Source: Halobaculum magnesiiphilum
GTDB lineage: Archaea; Halobacteriota; Halobacteria; Halobacteriales; Haloferacaceae
DNA length: 64,000 nt
Direction: 5' to 3'
Assembly (NCBI RefSeq): GCF_019823105.1
Contig: NZ_CP081958.1
Span: forward strand, 1,426,001 to 1,490,000
The first letter of the stretch is position 1. The number at the start of each line of letters is the position of its first letter. The notes below the pieces were generated by a model. It saw only the letters and a list, made by a program, of their open reading frames with translations, was not told where the DNA came from and ran no database searches. Shown here one piece after another: positions 14,473 through 22,103 of this stretch. Position numbers and translations under genes: made by a program.

Positions 14473-15426
14473 TCAATTCTCGTCGCCAGCGTCGCCGTCG
14501 AAGGCGTCGGGTTCGGCGTCATCGCCGTCGTCACCAGCATCGCTCTGGGTATCCTCGTCTTCTCCCTCCTCGCCATCGACCGCCCATCCAGACGCCTCGG
14601 CGGCCTCCGAGAGCGGGACGAACTCCCAGCCGGCGCGCTCGGCCCACGCGCGCTCTCCCGTCGACTCGACGCCGACGAGCACCATCCGGTCGGCGTAGAA
14701 CATCGAGTTCGGGCCGACCTCCTCCAGCCGCTCGCCCGGGCCGGTCCCGGTGCCGTTGAAGAAGTCGAGGTCCAGCCGGTTGTCGCGCTGGTACTTGTTG
14801 ATCACGTGGGCGTCCACGTCGCCGACGATGCCCACGTAGTCGGTCCACGTCTCGGCGTCGGCGAGCGCGGCGTGGAGGTTCGACAGCGACCGCATCGCGC
14901 GGTACGACAGCGCCATCGTCATCTCGCTTTTCGTCTCCCCGTGGGGTCCCGTCGCCTCGGGCTGTTCCTGCGTCTCCTCGTCGCGCGCGTCCGCCGAGAC
15001 GCCGCCCCCGCCCCCGCCCTCGCGGGGGATGCCGACGGGCTTGTCGTCGTCCGCGTACGGCACCCGCGGCGTCGACGACGAGTCCGCGCCCAGGTCGTCG
15101 TCGTACTCGACGGGGTCGGGGTCGTCGGCGCCCAATTCCTCCGCCCGGGCGGCACCCGAGCGCCAGCCGTCGGCGTCGACCGCGTCCGTGCCGCTCGCGT
15201 CCGCGTCGCCCGCGTCCGAACCGGTCGCTGGCGCCGACGCGTCGTCGTCGCTGCCGGCCCCGTCGTCCGCGCCGGCCGACCCGTCGTCTCCGTCGCCCGC
15301 CTCCTCGTCGCCGTCGGTCGGCTCGGCGTCCTCGGCGTCGTTCCCCCAGAACCAGTCGCCGCGGTTGGGTCGCTCGTCGTCGTCGGGCTGTACGTCGAGT
15401 TCGTCGAGATCTATCTTGTCGGGCAT
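14473..15426 (-). CDS. acidic conserved haloarchaeal protein downstream of the AOR gene
   Basis: 317 residues. The first ~150 are very acidic and low complexity after a short conserved N-terminus (MPDKIDLDELDVQPDDDE). The second half (about 165-275) looks folded, with SYRAMRSLSNLHAALADAET and NKYQRDNRLDLDFFNG. The C-terminal tail is again acidic. No membrane span. It follows the AOR homologue by 11 bp and should be co-transcribed, which hints at a link to that enzyme. Function not recognised. Confidence 0.7.
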   Translation of the reverse strand: MPDKIDLDELDVQPDDDERPNRGDWFWGNDAEDAEPTDGDEEAGDGDDGSAGADDGAGSDDDASAPATGSDAGDADASGTDAVDADGWRSGAARAEELGADDPDPVEYDDDLGADSSSTPRVPYADDDKPVGIPREGGGGGGVSADARDEETQEQPEATGPHGETKSEMTMALSYRAMRSLSNLHAALADAETWTDYVGIVGDVDAHVINKYQRDNRLDLDFFNGTGTGPGERLEEVGPNSMFYADRMVLVGVESTGERAWAERAGWEFVPLSEAAEASGWAVDGEEGEDEDTQSDAGDDGDDAEPDAFDGDAGDEN

Positions 15427-15437
15427 CGCTGGTGGTG

Positions 15438-17201
15438 TCAGTCGTCGGCTCGCGTGCGGTCGGCGGATCGGACGGGGGCGTCGGTCGGGAGGTCCAGCGC
15501 GCGACAGCGTTCGGTCGTCGGGATCCCTCGGTCGTCCCACCCGCGGGCGGCGTAGTAGGCGTCGAGCAGGCGCTCGAACGCCTCGCCGTCGACGGCGCGG
15601 CCGGCGGCGGGCGCGTCGCCGTCCGGGAGCGGCTCGGAGAACTGCGGCGGGAGCACGTCGGCCTCGCGGTCGAACCCCTCGCGGGCGTTGAACAGCCGCA
15701 CGAGCGTCCACACCCGGTCGCCGACGCGGCGGAGGTCGTCGTGCGGGACGCCGAGCGCGTCGAGCCACTCGGCGCCCAGATCGTCCCACAGCGTCTCGCC
15801 GGCGAAGTCGTCGACGACGAGGCTCCACAGCGTCGCGCGGGCGTTTTGGGCACCCACGACCGCCTCGACGCGGCGGGCGGTGTCCCAGTCCTCGCGGAAC
15901 ACCTCCTCCTCGATGGGCCGCGCGCGGCGGTGGCAGCCGCCGCGGTCGGCGGTCGCGTACGCCAGCGCCATCCCGAGCGCGCCGCGGGGGTCGTAGGCGG
16001 GCAGCTCCATCGACTTCACCGTCGGCACGTAGCCGTCGCCGCCGTAGCGCTCGGCGGCGGCGTCGACGCCCTCCGCGAGCGCGTCCGCGAGGTCGTCGCC
16101 GTCGCTTCGTCGAGCGATCCGCTCGATCAGGCGCCGGGCACCGTCCTCGTCGCCGAAGCCGAAGTCGACCTGGTCGGCCCGGACCGCCCACGCGACGGCG
16201 TTGCCGGCGGTGATCACGTCGACGCCGAGGCGGTCGCACGCCTCCCCGAGCGCCGCGACCGCGTCGAAGTCGTCCATCCCCAGCCCGGCACCGAGCGTCA
16301 TCGGCGCCGCGCCGCGGGGAACCGTCTCGCCGTCGTCGGTCTCGACGCGGAAGCCGCCGGGCACGTCGTCCTCGGGGTACTCGCGCTCGGCCGCGGCGGC
16401 CTCGGCGGCCTCGATCCCGATGCCGTCGACCTCGTTCGCGGTGTCGCGCCAGCCGTTCGCGGGCAACACGCCCACCTCGGCGGCGAAGTCGATCGACTCC
16501 AGCGTCTCGCCGGCCGTCTGCCACTTGCCGGCGTCCGCGTCGGCGAAGGCGTCGGCGTACTCCGCGTGGAGATCGGCGAGCTCGTCGGGCACCGCCGGCG
16601 GGTCGCCGCGGGCGACGACCACCTTCAGGTTCTTCGAGCCCATCACCGCGCCGGCGCCGCCGCGGCCCGCGTGGTGGTCGCCGGCGTCGGAGGCGATCGT
16701 CGCGTACGCGACCTCGCGCTCGCCGGCGGGGCCGACGCACGCGACCGCAGCGTTCGGGTACGCCTCCGCGGTGGCGACCGTGTCCGCGCCCGCGAGGTCG
16801 TCCGCGGGCTCCAGCCGCGGGTCGCCGTCGCCGACGACCAGCGCCGTCGGCTCGTCGGCCGCGCCCGTCACGAGCACGCCGAGGCAGTCGGGCAGCGACC
16901 CCGCGAGCCGGTCGGGGAAGGTGCCCCCGGAGTAGGAGTCGAGGAACGCGCCCGTCAGCGGCGACTTCGTCACCGCGGCGTAGCGCGACTCGCCCGGGAG
17001 CGCCCCCGACAGCGGCCCGAGCATGAACCCGAGGCGGTTCTCGGGGCCGCGGGGGTCCGCGCCCGCGTCCAGTTCGTCGTACAGATACCGGGCGCCGAGG
17101 CCCTTCCCGCCGAGGTAGCGGCGGCGCCGCTGTTCGGGGACCGCCTCGAACGCGACGGTCCCCGCCGAGAGGTCGACGCGGAGGACCCGGGTCCGTTCCA
17201 T
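15438..17201 (-). CDS. aldehyde:ferredoxin oxidoreductase homologue lacking cluster cysteines
   Basis: 587 residues. The N-terminal tungstopterin domain is well kept (GGKGLGARYLYDEL, residues 31-44; GPLSG; SYSGGTFPDR, 89-98; AGRGGAGAVMGSKNLK, 178-193). In active AORs a CxxCxxxC motif follows the LP-N-W region; here it is EREYPEDDVPGG (272-283). The distal fourth Cys position is VVDDF (462-466). All four [4Fe-4S] ligands therefore appear lost, while YDPRGALGMALAYATADRGG and His424 remain. It may bind a W/Mo cofactor without the cluster, or have a new role. A TTAAGCG box about 27 bp upstream supports the start. Confidence 0.85.
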   Translation of the reverse strand: MERTRVLRVDLSAGTVAFEAVPEQRRRRYLGGKGLGARYLYDELDAGADPRGPENRLGFMLGPLSGALPGESRYAAVTKSPLTGAFLDSYSGGTFPDRLAGSLPDCLGVLVTGAADEPTALVVGDGDPRLEPADDLAGADTVATAEAYPNAAVACVGPAGEREVAYATIASDAGDHHAGRGGAGAVMGSKNLKVVVARGDPPAVPDELADLHAEYADAFADADAGKWQTAGETLESIDFAAEVGVLPANGWRDTANEVDGIGIEAAEAAAAEREYPEDDVPGGFRVETDDGETVPRGAAPMTLGAGLGMDDFDAVAALGEACDRLGVDVITAGNAVAWAVRADQVDFGFGDEDGARRLIERIARRSDGDDLADALAEGVDAAAERYGGDGYVPTVKSMELPAYDPRGALGMALAYATADRGGCHRRARPIEEEVFREDWDTARRVEAVVGAQNARATLWSLVVDDFAGETLWDDLGAEWLDALGVPHDDLRRVGDRVWTLVRLFNAREGFDREADVLPPQFSEPLPDGDAPAAGRAVDGEAFERLLDAYYAARGWDDRGIPTTERCRALDLPTDAPVRSADRTRADD

Positions 17202-17300
17202 CGGTACGGACGAGTCGGTCGACGCCGTTAAGCGTTTGCCAGGAGGCGAGTCGCAATCCGCGCTGGGACCCGGCCGCCGCACCCGATCCGGGCGCGGGAG

Positions 17301-17307
17301 TTTTTAC
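17301..17307 (+). promoter_or_regulatory. TATA box for mobA
   Basis: TTTTTAC in a G/C-rich spacer, centred 26 bp upstream of the ATG at 17330, predicting a leaderless transcript. Confidence 0.6.
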
Positions 17308-17329
17308 CCGGGGCGACGGATCGCCGGTC

Positions 17330-17962
17330 ATGACCCGGTACGCGGCGATCGTCGCCGGCGGACGCTCGACACGGTTCGGAGACCGCGACAAGGCCGTCGC
17401 CGACCTCGCGGGCGTCCCGATGGTCCGACGGGTGGCCGACCGGCTCTCGGACGTCGCCGACCGCCTCGTCGTCAACTGCCGCCCCGACCAGCGCGAGGCC
17501 ATCGGGGCCGCCATGGACGGCTACGCGCTCCCCGTCCGCTACGCCGAGGACCCGACGCCCGATCAGGGGCCGATGGCGGGCATCCGGACGGCCCTCCGCG
17601 GCGTCGAGGGGTGGGGCGACGCCGGGGAGGCGGCGTTCGTCGTCGCCTGCGACATGCCGTTCGTCGACCCGCGGTTCGTGGCGGCGCTGTTCGACCGGCT
17701 CGACGGCCACGACGCGGTCGTCCCGCGAGTGGACGACGAGTGGTTCCAGACCACCCACGCGGTGTACCGCGCCGGCCCGATGTCGGAGGCCTGCGAGGCC
17801 GCCCTGGAGCGTGGCGACCGCAAGATCGTCGCGCCCCTGCTCGATCTGGACCACGTGGTCGTCGGCGCCGACGAACTGACCGCCCTCGGCGTCGACGACC
17901 GGACCTTCGAGAACCTCAACACGCGCGAGGAGTTCGAGGCGGCCGCGGAGGCGTTCGAGTAG
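17330..17962 (+). CDS. mobA: molybdenum cofactor guanylyltransferase MobA
   Basis: 210 residues with the nucleotidyltransferase signature VAGGRSTRFGDRDKA (8-22) binding GTP, then a metal-binding CDMPF region (about 105-109). It attaches GMP to molybdopterin, giving the guanine dinucleotide form used by DMSO-reductase-family enzymes such as the formate dehydrogenase in this window. Length and fold fit MobA. It stands alone on the plus strand between the AOR homologue and YqeC. Confidence 0.88.
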   Translation: MTRYAAIVAGGRSTRFGDRDKAVADLAGVPMVRRVADRLSDVADRLVVNCRPDQREAIGAAMDGYALPVRYAEDPTPDQGPMAGIRTALRGVEGWGDAGEAAFVVACDMPFVDPRFVAALFDRLDGHDAVVPRVDDEWFQTTHAVYRAGPMSEACEAALERGDRKIVAPLLDLDHVVVGADELTALGVDDRTFENLNTREEFEAAAEAFE

Positions 17963-17971
17963 CGCGACCGG

Positions 17972-18730
17972 TCAGGGGTCGATCACGTCCACGATCCGCC
18001 CCTCTCCGAGCGCCGCCAGAACCACCCGGTCGAGTCGTCCCGGCCCGTCGGCGTCGAACGCCGCACGAGCGATCTCGCGGCCGACGGCCTCGTCGTCGGC
18101 GTCGTCGACCTTGTTCACGAGCGCGACCGCCTCGGCGTCGGCGGACACGTCCTTCAGTCCGCCCTCGGGCGACGCGAGCACCCGACCGACCGCATCGGCG
18201 GTCACCTCGTCGCCCTCGTCGATGCCCGCGATCGCGGCGACGCGCTCGGGGCGGTGGACACGCGTGTCCGTCAGGGGTTCGCCGACGACGTGCGCGGAGG
18301 CGATGGGCACGACCGCGTCGGCGCCGTCGGGGATCTGCGGCTCGCGGTCGTCGGGCGCCTTGAACTCGCGCATCCGCGCGCCGTCGGCCTTCACGAGCAC
18401 CGGACCGTCGTGGGCGCCCGCGAGGTCGTCGACGACCGACGGGTCGTAGCCGAGGTAGCGGTCATCCCGTTCTTGTTCCGGGACGAGCCCGAGCGGCCAG
18501 TCGACGCCGATGTCGGCGTCCGCGGCGTGGCGCTCCAGCGCGGCGACCGCGTCGCCGTCGACGACGACGCGCGCGACGTGGTCGTCGAAGATGGGGATCC
18601 GGACGGTTGCAGTGACGACCGCGCGGTCGAGGCGGTTCGCGAGCGTGTAGAGGGTCGTCTTCTTGCCGCCGGCGCCGACGACGCAGACGAGCCCCTCCGT
18701 GGGGAGGGCCTCCTCGGGCGCGTTGGTCAT
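17972..18730 (-). CDS. yqeC: YqeC-family protein (molybdenum hydroxylase accessory)
   Basis: 252 residues with an N-terminal P-loop-like motif VVGAGGKKTT (17-26) and the family motif LVKADGARMREFKAP (about 112-126). YqeC is known in bacteria near selenium-dependent molybdenum hydroxylases, though its exact reaction is unsettled. Here it adjoins MobA, an AOR homologue and a formate dehydrogenase, so a role in Mo/W enzyme maturation is likely. Its ATG overlaps the stop of the upstream membrane protein by 4 bp (ATGA). Confidence 0.8.
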   Translation of the reverse strand: MTNAPEEALPTEGLVCVVGAGGKKTTLYTLANRLDRAVVTATVRIPIFDDHVARVVVDGDAVAALERHAADADIGVDWPLGLVPEQERDDRYLGYDPSVVDDLAGAHDGPVLVKADGARMREFKAPDDREPQIPDGADAVVPIASAHVVGEPLTDTRVHRPERVAAIAGIDEGDEVTADAVGRVLASPEGGLKDVSADAEAVALVNKVDDADDEAVGREIARAAFDADGPGRLDRVVLAALGEGRIVDVIDP

Positions 18731-19218
18731 ACCTCGCTGTTCGCGCGCGCCGCCGAGTAGCTTGCGTCGCGGGACCCGTCGGTCGCGTTCCGGGCACGCG
18801 AGAGCGCCGCCCCGGCGACGCCGCCGGCGACGAACGGGACGGTCCGCCCGGCGACGCCCGCGGCCGCAGCCAGAGGCGGGCTCACGCCCCCGTTCGGCGT
18901 GAGCAGCCCGAACACGACCGCCGCCGCCGCGTACGCGAGGACCGCGGCGCCCGCGAACACGATCACGGTCCGGAGGACGGTCCCCGCCTGGGCATCACCC
19001 AGTCCGGCGGCGTAGCCGGCCGCGCCCGCGACCAGCGCGGCGACGAGCGACGACAGCGCGCCGGCGGCGGAGATCAGCCAGACGGTCTCGGTCGAGAGGT
19101 CGATCAGCGTCGGGACGAGTCCCTGTGCGGTACCGGCGACCGCGGCGACGATCGCGGCAGCCAACGCGAACGCGATCTGTCGGCCGAGGCTCCCGGCGTC
19201 GTGCGTGGCGGAGGGCAT
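18727..19218 (-). CDS. multi-TM membrane protein coupled to yqeC
   Basis: 163 residues with about four hydrophobic segments (15-37, 45-68, 83-107, 115-140) rich in Ala/Gly, ending in a charged tail. Translation is coupled to yqeC by a 4-bp overlap. An ACAAAGC box (plus strand 19242-19248) about 27 bp upstream supports the ATG. No transporter motif is visible. Its pairing with yqeC is the only clue to function. Confidence 0.65.
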   Translation of the reverse strand: MPSATHDAGSLGRQIAFALAAAIVAAVAGTAQGLVPTLIDLSTETVWLISAAGALSSLVAALVAGAAGYAAGLGDAQAGTVLRTVIVFAGAAVLAYAAAAVVFGLLTPNGGVSPPLAAAAGVAGRTVPFVAGGVAGAALSRARNATDGSRDASYSAARANSEV

Positions 19219-19310
19219 CGTCCGGGGCTCTCGGCCGCGGGTGACAAAGCTTCCGCCGGCGCGACATCGACAGACCGGCGCCGGGGGGTGCCGGGGCGTC
19301 GCTTGGGCGT

Positions 19311-19410
19311 CGCCGCCGCCGCTACCGTGTCGCCGCCGCCGCTACCGTGTCGCCGCCGCCGCTACCGTGTCGCCGCCGCCGCTACCGTGTCGCAGCCGAC
19401 GCTACCGTGT
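19311..19410. repeat. five tandem 20-bp repeats at the peroxiredoxin stop codon
   Basis: Five head-to-tail 20-bp units, with starts at 19311, 19331, 19351, 19371 and 19391. Four are identical (CGCCGCCGCCGCTACCGTGT). The fifth is diverged in its first half. On the minus strand the last unit contains the TAG stop codon (19402-19404) and the final Thr-Arg codons of the peroxiredoxin gene. The array therefore looks like an amplification of that gene's 3' end. Confidence 0.85.
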
Positions 19411-19917
19411 CGCCTCGGCGACCGCCGCCTCCACCTCGTCTGTGTCGGGGAACGTCAGCGGCTCGGTCGCCAGCCAGGTGTAGGAGACGGTGCCGTCAGG
19501 GGCGACCACGAACACCGCGCGGTTCGCGATGCCCGCCACGATCGACTCCTCCCGGCGAACCCCGAAGTCCGCGATGATCGAGTTATTGAATCCAGACACG
19601 AGCGGGTACTGGAGGTCGTACTCGTCGATGAACGCCAGCAGCGACCACGGGGTGTCGGCGCTGACGCCGTACAGCGGCGCGTCCGCCTCCGCGAGGTCGG
19701 CCTTCCAGTCGCGAAGCTCACACAGCTCCTGCGTGCAGGTTCGGGAGTAGATTCCGGGGTAAAAGGCGAGGACCACAGGACCGTCGTCGAGCGCGTCCGC
19801 CAGGGAGAACTCGCTCACGTCGCCGCTCGTGTAGCTTCCGCGTTCGGTGTTCGCGGCGGCCTCGGGAGTCGCCATCGGCGCGGTTACCTCGGGGGCGTCG
19901 TCGCCTACGTCGAGCAT
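19402..19917 (-). CDS. peroxiredoxin (AhpC/TSA, PrxQ/BCP type)
   Basis: 171 residues with the peroxiredoxin motif YPGIYSRTC (54-61 carry PxxxSxxC), giving peroxidatic Cys61. A second Cys at 66 (CTQELC) is the five-residue spacing of atypical 2-Cys PrxQ/BCP enzymes, which form an intramolecular disulfide. It reduces hydroperoxides in the cytoplasm. A CTAAACC box (plus strand about 19941-19947) near -27 supports the start. Its stop codon lies inside a tandem repeat array, so the 3' end may be length-variable between strains. Confidence 0.88.
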   Translation of the reverse strand: MLDVGDDAPEVTAPMATPEAAANTERGSYTSGDVSEFSLADALDDGPVVLAFYPGIYSRTCTQELCELRDWKADLAEADAPLYGVSADTPWSLLAFIDEYDLQYPLVSGFNNSIIADFGVRREESIVAGIANRAVFVVAPDGTVSYTWLATEPLTFPDTDEVEAAVAEATR

Positions 19918-20030
19918 TATCGGCGTGGTGTGGCGGCGGCGGCTAAACCCTTCGTGCCGCGGTAGTTCGATCTGTCGTGAGCGTCGAGCGTGATTCGCTG
20001 GTCGTCGCTTCCGGGGGGACCCTGCGAGTG

Positions 20031-20220
20031 ACGACCGCGGAAGCCCCCGCGGTTCTCGACTCGCGCGCCCCCCGCTGCGCCCCTCGGATCGCTCCGCTCA
20101 CGGGTCACTTCGTTCCCCCGTTCGCATCGAGGCCTCACTCCGTTCGGCCTCGGTCCGCTCGCCTGCGGTGCTTGCGGGGTCGTGCTTCGCTGAGAACCGC
20201 GGCCCCTTCCATTCCCACCC
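20031..20220 (-). repeat. structured intergenic element, copy 2
   Basis: On the minus strand it starts GGGTGGGAATGGAAGGGGCC (20220 down to 20201) and ends GGGGGCTTCCGCGGTC. The main arms are CCGCGGTTCTC (20047-20057) and GAGAACCGCGG (20192-20202), an 11-bp perfect inverted repeat unrelated in sequence to the arms of copy 1. The outer stem is GGAAG/CTTCC here versus GAAAG/CTTTC in copy 1, a compensatory change. The shared inner word CGCAAGCACCGCAGG is present. Three GNA-loop cores lie inside (20089-20099, 20105-20115, 20135-20145). It fills most of the 362-bp gap 19918-20279, where no gene is seen. Confidence 0.6.
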
Positions 20221-20279
20221 TGCAGTCGGACGGGAGTCGTCGCGGCCGGACCCGCCCGAACACGACCCGCGGCGGCGGG

Positions 20280-22103
20280 TCAGTCGTCGCCGTCGTTCCC
20301 GTCGCCAGCGTCGCCTTCGTCGTCGGCCTCGTACCCGTACGCCTCGCGCGCAGCCTCGGGGGTCAGCTTGCCGAGTCGCAGGTCGCGCTCGATGGCGTGG
20401 GGGTCGCGCTCGGCGGGGTCGCCGTAGCCGCCGCCGCCCGGCGTGCGGACGCTGACGACGGAGCCGGCCGGGAGGTCGCGGGTGTGTTTCGCGGGCAGTT
20501 TCTCCAGTTCGTCGCCGTCGTCGTCGACCAGATAGGCGGCGCCGTTGGCCCCCTCGCCGCCACCGGCGAGGCCGTACGGGTGCGACTCGTGGCGCTCGGC
20601 GAGCAGGCTGAATCGCGCGGTGTGGTCGCGGACGCGGATGTCGCGCCGGAGCCCGAGTCCCCCGCGGTGTTCGCCCGCGCCGCCGGAGTCGGGGCGGAGT
20701 TCGTACCGCTCGATCCGGAGCGGGTAGGCGGTCTCCAGCACCTCCGCGGGCGTGTTCAGCGTGTTGCTCATGTGGACGTGGACGCCGTCCATGCCGTCGC
20801 CGCTCGCGCGACCGCCGAAGCCGCCGCCCTGCGTCTCGTAGAAGGCGTACGGCGTCGGGTCGTCGCCCCGCGGGTCCGTGCCCCCGAGCGTGACGTTGTT
20901 CATCGTCCCCTGGCCCGCGGCGGCGACGGCCTCGGGCGCCGCCTCCGCGAGCGCGCCCAGCACCGCGTCGGTGACGCGCTGGCTCGTCTCCAGGTTGCCG
21001 CCGACCACGGCGGCCGGCGGCCTCGGGTTCACGATGGTCCCCTCCGGCGCGACGACCTCGATCGGGCGGTAACAGCCGTGGTTCGGCGGGATATCCGGGT
21101 TCGTCACACAGCGGACGGCGTAGTACGTCGCCGAGGCGGTCACCGCGAGCACGGCGTTGATCGGGCCGTCGGTCTGGTCGGCCGTGCCGGTGAAGTCGAC
21201 GGTCACCCCGTCGCCGTCGACGGTGAGCGCCACCTCGATCGCGAGGTCCTCGTTGCCCCGGCCGTCGTCGTCGAGCGCGTCCGCGAACTCGTAGGTACCG
21301 TCCGGCAGCGCCGCGAGTTCGGCGCGCATCCGGCGCTCGGAGTAGTCCTTGATCTCCTCCAGCGCGGGGGCGAGATCCGGGCCATGCTCGGCGGCGAGGT
21401 CCCGGAATCGACGCCGCCCGGTCGCGTTCGCCGCCACCTGTGCGCGGAGGTCGCCGCGGCGCTCCTCCGGGGTTCGCACGTTCGCGAGGATCATCGAGAG
21501 CACGTCCTCGCGGACCTCGCTCTCGGGTGTCCCGTCCCCGGCGACCTCCCCGGTCCCTTCCTCGAACTTCACCGGCGGGATCCGGAGGCCCTCCTGGTAG
21601 ATCTCGGTGGAGTCGGCCGCCACGGAGCCCGCCGTCGATCCGCCGATGTCGGCGTGGTGCGCTCGGTTCGCGGCGAAGGCGATCACCTCGTCGCCGGCGT
21701 CATCGTGGATCGGCGTCACGAGCGTGAGGTCCGGGAGGTGTGCGCCGCCGCGGAACGGGTCGTTCAGCAGCACCGAGTCGCCCGGCGAGAGCGACTCCGG
21801 CGGGAACGCCTCGACCGCCGCGGCGACGGAGTAGGGCATCGCGCCGAGGTGGACCGGCATCGTCTCCGCCTGCGCGATCATCTCGCCGGCGGCGTCGAAC
21901 AGCGCCGTCGAGCAGTCCCGCCGCTCCTTGATGTTCGGCGAGTAGCCCGTGCGCACGAGCGTCGCGTTCATCTCCTCTGCGACCGCCTCGCAGCCGTTGC
22001 GGATCACCTCCAGGGTGACCGAGTCGACGCCGGCGTCGACGGTGTCGTCGCCGCGGGCGTCCCCGCCATCGGCGTCGCCACCGACGGCCCCGTCGTCGCT
22101 CAT
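20280..22103 (-). CDS. hyuB: hydantoinase B / oxoprolinase family subunit HyuB
   Basis: 607 residues of the HyuB family. Typical segments are ERRDCSTALFDAAGEMIAQ, HLGAMPYSV, GDSVLLNDPFRGGAHLPDLT, FAANRAHHADIGG and RSGGAGEHRGGLG-like GGAGEHRGGLGLRRD near the C-terminus. With HyuA it forms an ATP-dependent enzyme opening cyclic amides (hydantoins, 5-oxoproline) or, in relatives, carboxylating acetone. Its ATG overlaps the hyuA stop by 4 bp. The exact substrate cannot be read from sequence. The nearby gamma-glutamyl enzymes make 5-oxoproline attractive. Confidence 0.88.
   Translation of the reverse strand: MSDDGAVGGDADGGDARGDDTVDAGVDSVTLEVIRNGCEAVAEEMNATLVRTGYSPNIKERRDCSTALFDAAGEMIAQAETMPVHLGAMPYSVAAAVEAFPPESLSPGDSVLLNDPFRGGAHLPDLTLVTPIHDDAGDEVIAFAANRAHHADIGGSTAGSVAADSTEIYQEGLRIPPVKFEEGTGEVAGDGTPESEVREDVLSMILANVRTPEERRGDLRAQVAANATGRRRFRDLAAEHGPDLAPALEEIKDYSERRMRAELAALPDGTYEFADALDDDGRGNEDLAIEVALTVDGDGVTVDFTGTADQTDGPINAVLAVTASATYYAVRCVTNPDIPPNHGCYRPIEVVAPEGTIVNPRPPAAVVGGNLETSQRVTDAVLGALAEAAPEAVAAAGQGTMNNVTLGGTDPRGDDPTPYAFYETQGGGFGGRASGDGMDGVHVHMSNTLNTPAEVLETAYPLRIERYELRPDSGGAGEHRGGLGLRRDIRVRDHTARFSLLAERHESHPYGLAGGGEGANGAAYLVDDDGDELEKLPAKHTRDLPAGSVVSVRTPGGGGYGDPAERDPHAIERDLRLGKLTPEAAREAYGYEADDEGDAGDGNDGDD

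Noticed and set aside
14473..17514. Frame of 1013 codons running through the AOR homologue and the acidic protein gene
   Set aside because: Only its last 317 codons (from 15426) form a sensible acidic protein. The rest is an Arg-rich shadow of the AOR homologue in another frame.
19311..19410. CRISPR-like array
   Set aside because: Units are directly adjacent with no unique spacers, and no cas genes are nearby.
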